10,853 nucleotides of DNA from an archaeon (GCA_021798095.1 JAJZYL010000028.1:1-10853); one strand, 5' to 3'. Positions 1 to 6,550 are shown, counted from the stretch's first letter. The notes: a model not told the origin generated them from the letters alone. Program-made: numbers and translations.

Positions 1-46
1 AACTTGGTTCGTCGTCTTCATTAAGTTGTACAACCAGATTTTTCAT
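1..46 (-). CDS. 5' end of an unidentified gene, cut by the window edge
   Basis: Reading leftward from an ATG at 46-44, fifteen codons are visible, giving MKNLVVQLNEDDEPS, and the frame stays open to the window edge. The call rests on its promoter: a TATA box sits 26 bases upstream of the ATG (centre about 72), the spacing of a leaderless archaeal transcript. The residues suggest a short beta strand followed by an acidic stretch. This is too little to assign a family. It is in the same direction as the next gene upstream (172-654), but the 125-base AT-rich gap and its own TATA box suggest separate transcription. Confidence 0.5.
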   Translation of the reverse strand, partial: MKNLVVQLNEDDEPS

Positions 47-66
47 GATTATAGGTCAGATATGTA

Positions 67-76
67 TATATATAAA
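67..76 (-). promoter_or_regulatory. TATA box for the leftward gene starting at 46
   Basis: On the minus strand this reads TTTATATATA, a near-ideal archaeal TATA box. Its centre lies about 26 bases upstream of the ATG at 46, so transcription would start at or next to the start codon. Confidence 0.6.
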
Positions 77-171
77 CCTATTTGTCTATATATCTACAAT
101 AATGTGTAATCATACTATTAAATTTAATGAGCTAAGCGATCATATTAATTTGCTTAAATTTTCAACTTGAC

Positions 172-654
172 TCACTTATAAGGCCGTTTATCGCCCATAC
201 CTTTACCCTTTAAAACGGTGATAGATACATAGCATCCTTCAACGTCTTCCATTATTCTGACAAGATTTGAATAAATAGTTTCATTTTTCACTTTTTCAGC
301 GTTCTGCATTATTGGTAACAGATCTACGAGTTCTTGTACTAATTCGGCCTTAATATATCCCATTTGGCCTAGCTGCCAGATCAACTGCGAATCTGAGGCA
401 GTGACAATATTTGAATCTTTAAACAACCCTTTTATCACAGTGATAAGTTCCTCATAAAGCCCCCTTACTCCTGCTCTTACCTTAGCATTCAATATTAAAT
501 CATTAATAAATTCATCAAGGGGTACCTCTGTCCCAGCTTCTATAGCCCTATAATTTAACCAGAACACATATATTTCTAATCCATGGATATTAATAGATAT
601 TTCGTATGTAGCCAAAAGAGAGGTTAAATGATGGCAGCACACTAAACGTGTCAT
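172..654 (-). CDS. Unrecognised 160-residue hypothetical protein
   Basis: I do not recognise this protein. It is an open frame of 160 codons ending in TGA. From about residue 30 onward it looks like a real folded protein, mostly amphipathic helix (LNYRAIEAGTEVPLDEF, then repeated leucine/isoleucine-rich helices), ending in a possible strand (YVSITVLKG) and a basic tail. No signal peptide, membrane span or catalytic motif is visible. The first 25-30 residues, with a Cys-Cys-His-His stretch, look less protein-like, so the true start may be downstream, for example at the GTG in IYVFW. Divergent from the beta-helix gene starting near 697. A weak minus-strand TATA-like stretch lies at 688-698, somewhat too far from 654 for a leaderless start. 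Confidence 0.5.
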   Translation of the reverse strand: MTRLVCCHHLTSLLATYEISINIHGLEIYVFWLNYRAIEAGTEVPLDEFINDLILNAKVRAGVRGLYEELITVIKGLFKDSNIVTASDSQLIWQLGQMGYIKAELVQELVDLLPIMQNAEKVKNETIYSNLVRIMEDVEGCYVSITVLKGKGMGDKRPYK

Positions 655-667
655 TTGCCAGTAAAGG

Positions 668-674
668 TTAATAG
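668..674 (+). promoter_or_regulatory. Possible TATA box for the gamma-carbonic-anhydrase-like gene
   Basis: TTAATAG preceded by a purine-rich AAAGG (BRE-like). Its centre is 26 bases upstream of the ATG at 697, which favours that ATG as the start of a leaderless transcript. The sequence is a weak match, so this is tentative. Confidence 0.3.
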
Positions 675-696
675 TTTAGCGTTATTTGGTTTAAAT

Positions 697-1212
697 ATGG
701 TAATAATGGAAGTAAACGGAAAAAGGCCATCCGTTCATCCAAGCTGCTTCATTGCAGATAATGCCTACATAGTTGGCGATGTTAGAATAAAGGCAAACTC
801 TAGCGTATGGTTTAATACGGTTCTAAGGGGTGATACCTCTTCAATTGAAATTGGCGAAAACTCCAATATTCAGGATGGAACTATAATAAAGCCTGATCGC
901 GTATCCGCAGTAATAGGTGACCAGGTGAGCATAGGGAAGCGGGTAGTAATGGAAGGCGTTTATATTGAGAACGAAGTAGTAGTTGGAATGGGCGCAATAC
1001 TCCTTGAAAATAGCCGCGTTGGAACTAGGAGTGTAATCGGTGCTGGGTCCCTTGTTTCCTCAAACACCAACGTCCAGCCCAGCAGTCTTATAATGGGGGT
1101 GCCCGGTAGATTGGTTGGTACGGTGGACCCTAAGCATGTGAAGATCATAGAGCAGTCATGGCGAACCTGTAATACAAATAAGGATTTATACAAGCGTGCC
1201 TCAGTGTTATAA
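697..1212 (+). CDS. Gamma-carbonic-anhydrase-like beta-helix protein lacking zinc ligands
   Basis: A 171-residue left-handed beta-helix protein of the gamma carbonic anhydrase / PaaY / YrdA type. Numbering from the ATG at 697, the family frame is intact: HPSCFIA at 14-20, GDV at 27-29, VWFNTVLRGD at 37-46, NIQDG at 57-61, and GMGAIL and GVPGRLVG later, with hexapeptide repeats throughout. The Arg, Asp and Gln that surround the active site are kept (R44, D46, Q59, D60). However, the three histidines that bind zinc in active members align with Lys65, Lys81 and Glu86, so carbonic anhydrase activity is unlikely; a structural or different catalytic role is inferred. Length is normal. The frame extends back to a TTG at 655, but the family normally begins close to the EVNGKRP segment, and a candidate TATA box fits 697; ATG 706 is an alternative. 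The GTPase gene follows after six bases, so the two are probably cotranscribed. Confidence 0.85.
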   Translation: MVIMEVNGKRPSVHPSCFIADNAYIVGDVRIKANSSVWFNTVLRGDTSSIEIGENSNIQDGTIIKPDRVSAVIGDQVSIGKRVVMEGVYIENEVVVGMGAILLENSRVGTRSVIGAGSLVSSNTNVQPSSLIMGVPGRLVGTVDPKHVKIIEQSWRTCNTNKDLYKRASVL

Positions 1213-1218
1213 ACGGTA

Positions 1219-2787
1219 ATGGACGAAGAAAACGATGAGGGGAACATAGAATATAAGTACCTCCTTGAACCGGTTTCCCCTGAAAAGGCTCAAAAATTAG
1301 TGACACAACTGCGTTATAGGCTTGACGAAGGTCACGGTGAGGCGTTTTATGTTCTCGGCCTTATGGATGATGGCAGACCAATCGGATTAAGCCATGAAAA
1401 AATGGAGAAATCGATATCCAACCTGCGAATGTTGGCACAGGAGGCTGGAGCCTCATGCAGAATTATAAAGATGGCTAAGGGCCAACACGGAGAGATAGCC
1501 GAAATATATCTGCGCTATATAAAGGGCTTCCTTCCTATTGAGTTGACAATAGCTCTATTGGGAAATGTTGATGCCGGGAAAAGCACGCTAAAGGGTGTCC
1601 TCGTAACAGGCAGGCTTGACGATGGGAATGGAGGGGCTATGGCATCAGTGGCTAGATACATCCATGAGATTAAGATGAGGAGGACGTCAGCTATTTCAAC
1701 CCATATTTTGGGTTTCGATGAAGAAGGGGATTGCATAAATGAGTACATACAGCCATATAATGAGGCTGAGATCTACCTGAAGAGCTCAAAGATCATAAGC
1801 CTTGTTGACCTAGCCGGCCACGATAAATATTTGAAAACAACGTTAAGAGGAATAATGGGTAGCGTGCCGGACTATGTCATCCTCGTAGCTTCACTAAACG
1901 GGGGGCCGGTTGGAAGCTTCCGAGAGCATCTCGGGCTGGCAATAGCCCTTAAGGTGCCAGTGATCTTGGTTTTAACTAAGGTCGACACAGCTCCGCGAGA
2001 GGTTGCTGACAGAAACTATAGGGAAATAATGAGGCTATTAAAGACGCCTGGAATAGACAAAATACCATTCCAGATAAACGATGACATCGACGCTTCCCTT
2101 GCCGCAAAAAACATGTCCAGCGGTAGGGTTACTCCTGTGTTCTTTGTTTCCAACAAAAATGGGTACGGGTTGCAGGATCTCAAGTTCTTTCTGAACCTCC
2201 TGCCAAAGAGACGAGATTGGGCTTCATTGGCTCAGCTTCCATTTATGATGTATGTTGACGAAGTTTTCGATGTAACCGGCGTTGGAACCGTTGTGAGTGG
2301 CCTTGTTGAAGCTGGGGCTATGCTTGTAGGTGAGGAAATGATGGTGGGGCCGGACACGACGGGGAACTTCGTTACGTTCAGGGTTATATCTGTTCATAAG
2401 AATAGGATGCCAATAGATCGGGCGGTAGCAGGCCAGTATATAACCCTAGGGATGGGGAGAATAAAAAGGGACGTTATAAGAAGAGGCATGGTGATAGTCA
2501 GGAGCACTACTGTTGTGAAACCAGTTTACCTCTTTAAATCAGAAGTAAAGATACTTCATCATCCAACCATGATATCGGTTGGGTATGAACCTGTGATTCA
2601 GTTCAGAACCGTAAAGGAGGTCGTCAAAGTAGTCGATGCTGCTCCACCCATATTGAGGAGCGGCGACACAGGATATATTACGTTTAAGCTCAAGTACGCC
2701 CCAGCCGTGATAAACGTTGGCGACACTTTCGTATTTAGAGAAGGGAGCGCTAGGGGGCTGGGCCTAGTAAGTCAAATTATTAATTAA
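1219..2787 (+). CDS. GTPBP1-like translational GTPase
   Basis: A 522-residue protein of the EF-1A/EF-Tu superfamily that most resembles the GTPBP1/GTPBP2 group (COG5258 type). Residues 1-105 form the N-terminal domain seen in that group, including FYVLGLMDDGRPIGLS. The GTPase domain follows with G1 GNVDAGKST (115-123), G3 DLAGHDKY (197-204), G4 TKVD (253-256) and a G5-like SNKNGYG (311-317). Beta-barrel domains II and III occupy about 335-522. GTP binding and hydrolysis are therefore well supported; the archaeal role is not settled, and eukaryotic relatives act on ribosomes or mRNA turnover. The start ATG lies six bases after the stop of the beta-helix gene without a clear Shine-Dalgarno sequence, so the two may be translated in a coupled way. 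The gene converges on the reductase gene ending at 2876. Confidence 0.88.
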   Translation: MDEENDEGNIEYKYLLEPVSPEKAQKLVTQLRYRLDEGHGEAFYVLGLMDDGRPIGLSHEKMEKSISNLRMLAQEAGASCRIIKMAKGQHGEIAEIYLRYIKGFLPIELTIALLGNVDAGKSTLKGVLVTGRLDDGNGGAMASVARYIHEIKMRRTSAISTHILGFDEEGDCINEYIQPYNEAEIYLKSSKIISLVDLAGHDKYLKTTLRGIMGSVPDYVILVASLNGGPVGSFREHLGLAIALKVPVILVLTKVDTAPREVADRNYREIMRLLKTPGIDKIPFQINDDIDASLAAKNMSSGRVTPVFFVSNKNGYGLQDLKFFLNLLPKRRDWASLAQLPFMMYVDEVFDVTGVGTVVSGLVEAGAMLVGEEMMVGPDTTGNFVTFRVISVHKNRMPIDRAVAGQYITLGMGRIKRDVIRRGMVIVRSTTVVKPVYLFKSEVKILHHPTMISVGYEPVIQFRTVKEVVKVVDAAPPILRSGDTGYITFKLKYAPAVINVGDTFVFREGSARGLGLVSQIIN

Positions 2788-2844
2788 AAAAGGCACCAAC
2801 TCAAGGATTAAACTCATCTTATATCTGGCTTGATTAAACTAAAA
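2786..2844 (-). terminator. Possible poly-T terminator of the leftward ESCRT/reductase operon
   Basis: Downstream of the reductase stop, the minus strand carries GTTTTTAG near 2840-2845 and CCTTTTTTAATTAA near 2782-2793. Archaeal transcription often ends at such T-runs. The second run overlaps the end of the convergent GTPase gene. No hairpin is obvious. Confidence 0.3.
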
Positions 2845-2875
2845 ACGGTCACGATAGATGTTGAGCTAGCAAAAT

Positions 2876-3877
2876 TTAGAACCTCAGAACAATTTTTCCC
2901 AAATGTTTTCTTTCCTCCATCTTACTTTGAGCTTCAGCAACCCTCTCTAATGGGAACACGCTATCTATAAGAGGCTTGAAGGCTTTACGCGCAACTGCCA
3001 GCGTTAATTCAGTTATATCTGCCTGTGTTTCGCCATAAATACCTTCTACTCTGATATTATTAGAATATATATCTCTTAGATCGATTTCCGTGGTTGACCC
3101 TGCTGTCATGCCCATGGTAGCCAATCGTCCTCCTTTCTTTAGGGCAGTTATGCTGGTCTTCAAACCCTTACCACCAACGTTATCCAAGACAACGTCCATA
3201 GTCCCCTTTATAGCCGATAGGCTTTCTTCATTCGCAGTGTCTATAACTTGTTTGGTGCCTAGCTCCTCTAGCCGACGCGCTTTCCATTGTACGGAAGTTG
3301 TTGTAATAACTTCGGCCCCAACAAGTTTGCCTATTTGGAGCGCTGCGACTCCGGCTCCTCCGCTCCCTCCTATTATCAGAAGCTTCTCTGATGGCATCAA
3401 CTTAACCCTCCTGATGAGGGCATGCCACACCGTACCGTAGGCTACGGGTAGGGCTCCAGCCCATTCAAGAGGTAATGCATCAGGTATTTTTATTATATTC
3501 CTATCCTGCAGTACCACATATTCACTAAAAAATCCATCCAGATGATCACCGTAGAGCATCCTTGAATCACAGGAATTGGGGGCACCCCTTCGGCATTCAT
3601 AACACAGGCCACAGTGTTTGATTGGGTACGCTACCACCTTATCTCCTGGTTTGAATGCTCCGCTCTTTGATTCCTCTACCACGCCACTGAGGTCGGATCC
3701 CGGTATTCTTGGAAACTTGTGCCATGGCAGGTCCATCCTGCCCAAAAGGTCGACATGGTTTACCGAAGTGAAGGCAGATTTGATTAGTGTTTCACCATCC
3801 TTTAGAATCGGTCTTTCAATATCTACCTGCTTTATAACGTCAAGGCCACCCGCTCGCTCATATATTATCGCTTTCAT
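2876..3877 (-). CDS. Medium-chain dehydrogenase/reductase with structural zinc only
   Basis: A 333-residue NAD(P)H-dependent oxidoreductase of the medium-chain (zinc alcohol dehydrogenase / quinone oxidoreductase) superfamily, at normal family length. The N-terminal GroES-like domain holds a complete structural-zinc loop with Cys89, 92, 95 and 103. The Rossmann domain has GGSGGAG at 170-176, and VVLDNVGG further on is typical. The catalytic-zinc positions are not kept: the usual Cys region reads SVNHVD (38-43), and the usual GHE reads GSD (60-62). This pattern fits quinone-oxidoreductase or enoyl-thioester-reductase-like members better than true alcohol dehydrogenases; the substrate cannot be told. 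It starts 11 bases after the cdvC stop in the same direction, so it is probably the last gene of the ESCRT operon. A clear Shine-Dalgarno sequence is absent. Its role beside division genes is unexplained and may be coincidental. Confidence 0.85.
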   Translation of the reverse strand: MKAIIYERAGGLDVIKQVDIERPILKDGETLIKSAFTSVNHVDLLGRMDLPWHKFPRIPGSDLSGVVEESKSGAFKPGDKVVAYPIKHCGLCYECRRGAPNSCDSRMLYGDHLDGFFSEYVVLQDRNIIKIPDALPLEWAGALPVAYGTVWHALIRRVKLMPSEKLLIIGGSGGAGVAALQIGKLVGAEVITTTSVQWKARRLEELGTKQVIDTANEESLSAIKGTMDVVLDNVGGKGLKTSITALKKGGRLATMGMTAGSTTEIDLRDIYSNNIRVEGIYGETQADITELTLAVARKAFKPLIDSVFPLERVAEAQSKMEERKHLGKIVLRF

Positions 3878-3888
3878 GGTTTATTGCT

Positions 3889-5064
3889 CTACAGCGCCTT
3901 AAAGGTGTCGCTCCACTTTGAGTATGCCCTAATCATATCTGGGCTTACGCTAGCCTTTCTGTTTTTTATTATCTCCTTAAAGTCAGCAAGGCTTATGGGC
4001 CGGGTCCTGCTCCCTGGTTCCTCGGCTTTCCCAGATTCAAATAGTTCCCTTACCACTTTTAATTGAATACCCTGGCAGATGTCTCTTATGTCGCTACCAG
4101 AATATCCTTCGGTCAGTCTGGCCAGCTCATCCAGCTTTACCGAATCATCCAACAGAAGAGGCTGGGTATAAAGGCTAAACATATTCTTTCTTCCTAAAAC
4201 GTTCGGCAGCGTTACATATATCCTCTTTTGGAATCTTCTAAGGAAGGCGGGGTCCAGCGACCAAGGTTTGTTCGTAGCAGCCATTATATATATTGAGAGG
4301 TTCTTTCCCTTATCGGTAACGCCATCAGTTTCCTTTAGGAACTGATTTCGTACCCTTACTTCTCCTCCAACTTCATGGCTTCTTGATCCAAACAGGGAGT
4401 CCACTTCATCGATAAAAATTATTACCTGTTTTCCCTCTAGCTGTCTGGCCATCTGAAAGAGTTTGGAGACGTTCTTTTCTGCCTCTCCTAGCCATTTACT
4501 CATTATGCTGGCTGCGTCTACAAGAATAAACACCGCATCTATTTCAGCCGCTGTAGCCGCCGCTAGCATCGTTTTACCACATCCTGGTGGACCATAAAGC
4601 AGCAAGCCCCTGGGCCATCCTAACGGGAAAAGGTCGGGCCGCTTGTTAGGAAAGATTATTGTTTCTTGGAGAGCCTGTTTAGCATCTTCTAAACCTATAA
4701 TTTCATTGAACTTGACATCGGGTTTTTCTTTCATGACTAGGTCGTCAAATGTCGCTTTAAGGGTTTCAACCCTCTGGGCCTTTCCGTCCCCATCTCTAGC
4801 ATTTATTTCCACATTTGTGGCTGACATGACGCCTCTCGCTTCCTGGATAGCCCTTATCCTTTCTTGATATGCTATTGCCCTTTCTGAATATATCTGATTA
4901 AGTTCATAGCGAGGATAGAGTTGTACCAGCTTCATGAGGGTTGAAATAGCCTTCTGGTACATTGTAACCGCCTGAGGGTAGCTTCCTTGACTATCGAGCC
5001 TTATTGCTTCATTAGCGTACCTTATAGCGGTGCTTTCAAGCTCTCCGGCTGCCTGATAGCCCAT
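3889..5064 (-). CDS. cdvC: CdvC / Vps4-type AAA ATPase
   Basis: The ATPase that pulls apart or remodels ESCRT-III polymers during archaeal cell division. This 391-residue protein has the expected order. An N-terminal MIT-like three-helix domain spans about 5-78. The AAA domain has Walker A GPPGCGKT (158-165), a pore loop SKWLGEAEKNV (189-199) with Trp191, Walker B IIFIDE (215-220), a second region of homology around NKPWSLDPAFLRRF (265-278) with Arg276/Arg277 as arginine-finger candidates, and the GYSGSDI sensor-2 motif (320-326). The C-terminal YSKWSDTF helix is typical of Vps4. All key residues are present, so it should be active. It begins one base after the escrt-III-2 stop, with a GGAGG Shine-Dalgarno (5074-5078) inside the end of that gene, a clear operon arrangement. 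Its MIT domain should bind the LPDLP tail of the first ESCRT-III protein. Confidence 0.95.
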   Translation of the reverse strand: MGYQAAGELESTAIRYANEAIRLDSQGSYPQAVTMYQKAISTLMKLVQLYPRYELNQIYSERAIAYQERIRAIQEARGVMSATNVEINARDGDGKAQRVETLKATFDDLVMKEKPDVKFNEIIGLEDAKQALQETIIFPNKRPDLFPLGWPRGLLLYGPPGCGKTMLAAATAAEIDAVFILVDAASIMSKWLGEAEKNVSKLFQMARQLEGKQVIIFIDEVDSLFGSRSHEVGGEVRVRNQFLKETDGVTDKGKNLSIYIMAATNKPWSLDPAFLRRFQKRIYVTLPNVLGRKNMFSLYTQPLLLDDSVKLDELARLTEGYSGSDIRDICQGIQLKVVRELFESGKAEEPGSRTRPISLADFKEIIKNRKASVSPDMIRAYSKWSDTFKAL

Positions 5065-5065
5065 T

Positions 5066-5722
5066 TTATATAGCCTCCGCTAGGTCTGTTTCTCCTTTCT
5101 TTATCATTTCAATTAGGTTCTCCTGAATGTTTTCATAAGAATTTTCATCGCCATTGAACTCAAAGACGTTAGTATTTTTAAGGGTTGGTTCTTTTACCCT
5201 TAAATCCGTCATCTGTTCCTTTACTAAGCTCACTGCACTTCCTAGTATTTCCTCGGCCGATTCCGAGGAGATATCTATATTGGTGTCGCCAGTACTGATG
5301 AGGTCACCGTGCAGATAGCTGAGCGCGTCATTCATTTCATCCATTATGCCATCTGATGCAATGGATATACCATTTAATGAACCTTTGATCCGTTCAACGT
5401 TTTTAAAGGCTTCGAAGATTATGGAACTGATCTTATTAAATTCATTTATAGTTTGAAGCCTAAGTATCATCCGTAGTAGCATCAATTCTGAATTGCGTAC
5501 GAAGTCTAAGACCTTCCGAGCTATCATGTATTCATTCGCATACATATCAGCCATCTCCTTCCTGTCCCTTTTAAGTTCATATGCCGCCATCTGATATAAT
5601 TCATCGCTTCTGTACTGGGCTTTTTGGGTCATCAATAGTATCAAGCCGTGGTACCTTTCAAGCTTTCTTATTCTTGATTCGTAATCCGGTAAGTCCTTTT
5701 TATGAAAAGGATTGAAATTCAT
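5066..5722 (-). CDS. Divergent ESCRT-III (CdvB-family) protein
   Basis: A 218-residue, highly helical protein. It aligns by eye with the ESCRT-III protein upstream: YANEYMIARKVLDF (61-74) against YANELAEIRKMYKM, and ERIKGSLNGI (110-119) against AVIKQVKSGLMGV. This supports membership of the Snf7/CdvB family, whose members polymerise on membranes. It is much diverged: the LGDVVVTLAPAMAVIK hallmark reads FNKISSIIFEAFKNVERIK. No LPxLP MIT-binding motif is seen; the closest segment is RVKEPTLKN (175-183). The last 30 residues form an acidic stretch plus a possible single helix, too short for the winged helix that binds CdvA in Sulfolobus CdvB. Translation probably uses the GGGGG Shine-Dalgarno five bases before the ATG. 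It could be a regulatory or capping subunit; that is inference. Confidence 0.8.
   Translation of the reverse strand: MNFNPFHKKDLPDYESRIRKLERYHGLILLMTQKAQYRSDELYQMAAYELKRDRKEMADMYANEYMIARKVLDFVRNSELMLLRMILRLQTINEFNKISSIIFEAFKNVERIKGSLNGISIASDGIMDEMNDALSYLHGDLISTGDTNIDISSESAEEILGSAVSLVKEQMTDLRVKEPTLKNTNVFEFNGDENSYENIQENLIEMIKKGETDLAEAI
5074..5078 (-). promoter_or_regulatory. Shine-Dalgarno site of cdvC
   Basis: GGAGG on the minus strand, nine bases upstream of the cdvC ATG and within the last codons of escrt-III-2. It fixes the cdvC start and shows that internal operon genes here use Shine-Dalgarno initiation. Confidence 0.7.
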
Positions 5723-5727
5723 GATAG

Positions 5728-5732
5728 CCCCC
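5728..5732 (-). promoter_or_regulatory. Shine-Dalgarno site of escrt-III-2
   Basis: A run of five G on the minus strand, five bases before the ATG at 5722, supports that start codon and a leadered mRNA. Confidence 0.6.
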
Positions 5733-5771
5733 TTTATTCTTTAGCTGGTTAGAATTTGAACCATAATGTCA

Positions 5772-5797
5772 TAAAAAATTAACAAAAAAATAAAAAG
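5772..5797 (-). terminator. Poly-T tract between the two ESCRT-III genes
   Basis: About 14 bases past the escrt-III-1 stop the minus strand has three T-runs (five, seven and six T) in 25 bases. This is the usual form of an archaeal terminator. As the same-strand genes continue 50 bases later, it may act as a partial terminator that makes more escrt-III-1 mRNA than downstream mRNA. A separate promoter for escrt-III-2 within this AT-rich stretch is also possible. Confidence 0.5.
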
Positions 5798-5810
5798 TTA
5801 TAGGTTAGTT

Positions 5811-6458
5811 CTACTGTTCTTGGCTTTGTCCAGCAGGGCTGGAGATCCCCAGGCCTGGAAGGTCGGGGAGTCTCTCCTTCATCTTGGTTTCAGCCACCGC
5901 GCCAGCTTCCTGCAATATCCTGTCGGCATCTTCATTGGCCGATTCGAAGTTCAAAGACATTCCACTTAGTTGGCCAGCGTCTACAAGAATGCTGCTCAGC
6001 AGTCCGGATATTTCGCCTATCTCCTGTTCAGCAGATGGCATAACACCCATTAAGCCGCTCTTAACTTGTTTTATTACTGCCATCGCAGGTGCTAGGGTTA
6101 CTACCACATCACCAAGGTCTGATACAGTTGACAACCTCGTCACGATCTGTTCGAGCGCCAGCTTCGCTTGGCTTATCATCTTATACATCTTTCTTATCTC
6201 AGCGAGCTCGTTGGCGTATACCGTGGCATGATCTGTATCATGCTTTTGTAGGTAGTTTACAACTTTGTTAAAGATCTGTGAATCCCTGTCCCTCAGTCTA
6301 TTTGCGGTTGAATCCAGTTTGGATATCTGTATATGGATTTGTCTTGAAGCTTGGTCGATTCGTGGTTTTAACGGTCCTGCAGGCCTTACTGCGTCCCTTA
6401 TCTTGTCTCCAAATCCTTCGTTACTAGGAGAACTCCATTTCTTAGTAAATTCAGACAT
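5811..6458 (-). CDS. cdvB: ESCRT-III (CdvB-family) division protein with MIM2-like tail
   Basis: A 215-residue ESCRT-III protein close to the CdvB/CdvB1/CdvB2 proteins of Sulfolobus-type archaea, which polymerise at the division site and constrict the membrane. Strong family segments are RDAVRPAGPLKPRI (21-34), QISKLDSTANRLRDRD (44-59), QKHDTDHATVYANELAEIRK (71-90), LEQIVTRLSTVSDLGDVVV (102-120) and TLAPAMAVIKQVKSGL (121-136). The C-terminus carries RLPDLPGL (196-203), a MIM2-type motif that binds the MIT domain of Vps4/CdvC, followed by a short Gly/Ser/Gln tail. There is no winged-helix domain, so it resembles the shorter CdvB1/B2 paralogues more than CdvB itself; the symbol is used for the family. 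It is the first gene of the leftward operon. Its candidate promoter overlaps the palindrome in front of the divergent TrmB-like gene. Confidence 0.92.
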   Translation of the reverse strand: MSEFTKKWSSPSNEGFGDKIRDAVRPAGPLKPRIDQASRQIHIQISKLDSTANRLRDRDSQIFNKVVNYLQKHDTDHATVYANELAEIRKMYKMISQAKLALEQIVTRLSTVSDLGDVVVTLAPAMAVIKQVKSGLMGVMPSAEQEIGEISGLLSSILVDAGQLSGMSLNFESANEDADRILQEAGAVAETKMKERLPDLPGLGISSPAGQSQEQ

Positions 6459-6503
6459 TTTAGGTCTCGCTACTTCCTAGATAACTTGATTAGATTTCCC
6501 TTG

Positions 6504-6550
6504 TGTCACCAATATATACTGTCACCGTGGTGACAGTATACCTAGTGACA
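6504..6550. promoter_or_regulatory. Four-half-site operator between the ESCRT operon and trmB-like gene
   Basis: The core is a perfect inverted repeat: TATACTGTCACC (6515-6526), a two-base spacer, and GGTGACAGTATA (6529-6540). Two further half-sites flank it: TGTCACC at 6504-6510 and GTGACA at 6545-6550. The half-site TGTCAC therefore occurs four times in 47 bases, 15-16 bases apart on each side. The pattern resembles TrmB-family operators, which are TATCAC/GTGATA inverted repeats, and the neighbouring gene encodes a TrmB-like protein. It overlaps the proposed ESCRT TATA box and lies about 50 bases upstream of the TATA box of the regulator gene. Binding by that protein is inferred. Confidence 0.8.
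6512..6519 (-). promoter_or_regulatory. Candidate TATA box of the ESCRT operon
   Basis: On the minus strand GTATATAT runs out of the inverted repeat. Transcription would start near 6490, giving a leader of about 30 bases before the ATG at 6458. A leaderless alternative near 6484 has no good TATA-like sequence. Since the box sits between an inner and an outer half-site, a bound regulator should block it. Confidence 0.45.

Noticed and set aside
117..128. AT-only palindrome ATTAAATTTAAT
   Set aside because: It is in a very AT-rich gap, where such palindromes are common; no promoter spacing or partner supports it.
655..696. TTG at 655 as start of the gamma-carbonic-anhydrase-like gene
   Set aside because: It would abut the divergent gene start at 654 and add 14 residues not typical of the family; the ATG at 697 fits the family start and a possible TATA box.
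960..1247. Antisense open frame of 95 codons across the beta-helix gene
   Set aside because: It lies opposite well-conserved coding sequence and its translation has no protein-like pattern. The same holds for the antisense frames over the GTPase, CdvC, reductase, ESCRT-III and aIF5B genes.
2806..2840. Direct repeat GATTAAACT at 2806-2814 and 2832-2840
   Set aside because: Two nine-base AT-rich copies in a convergent gap are likely chance; no third copy or regular spacing.
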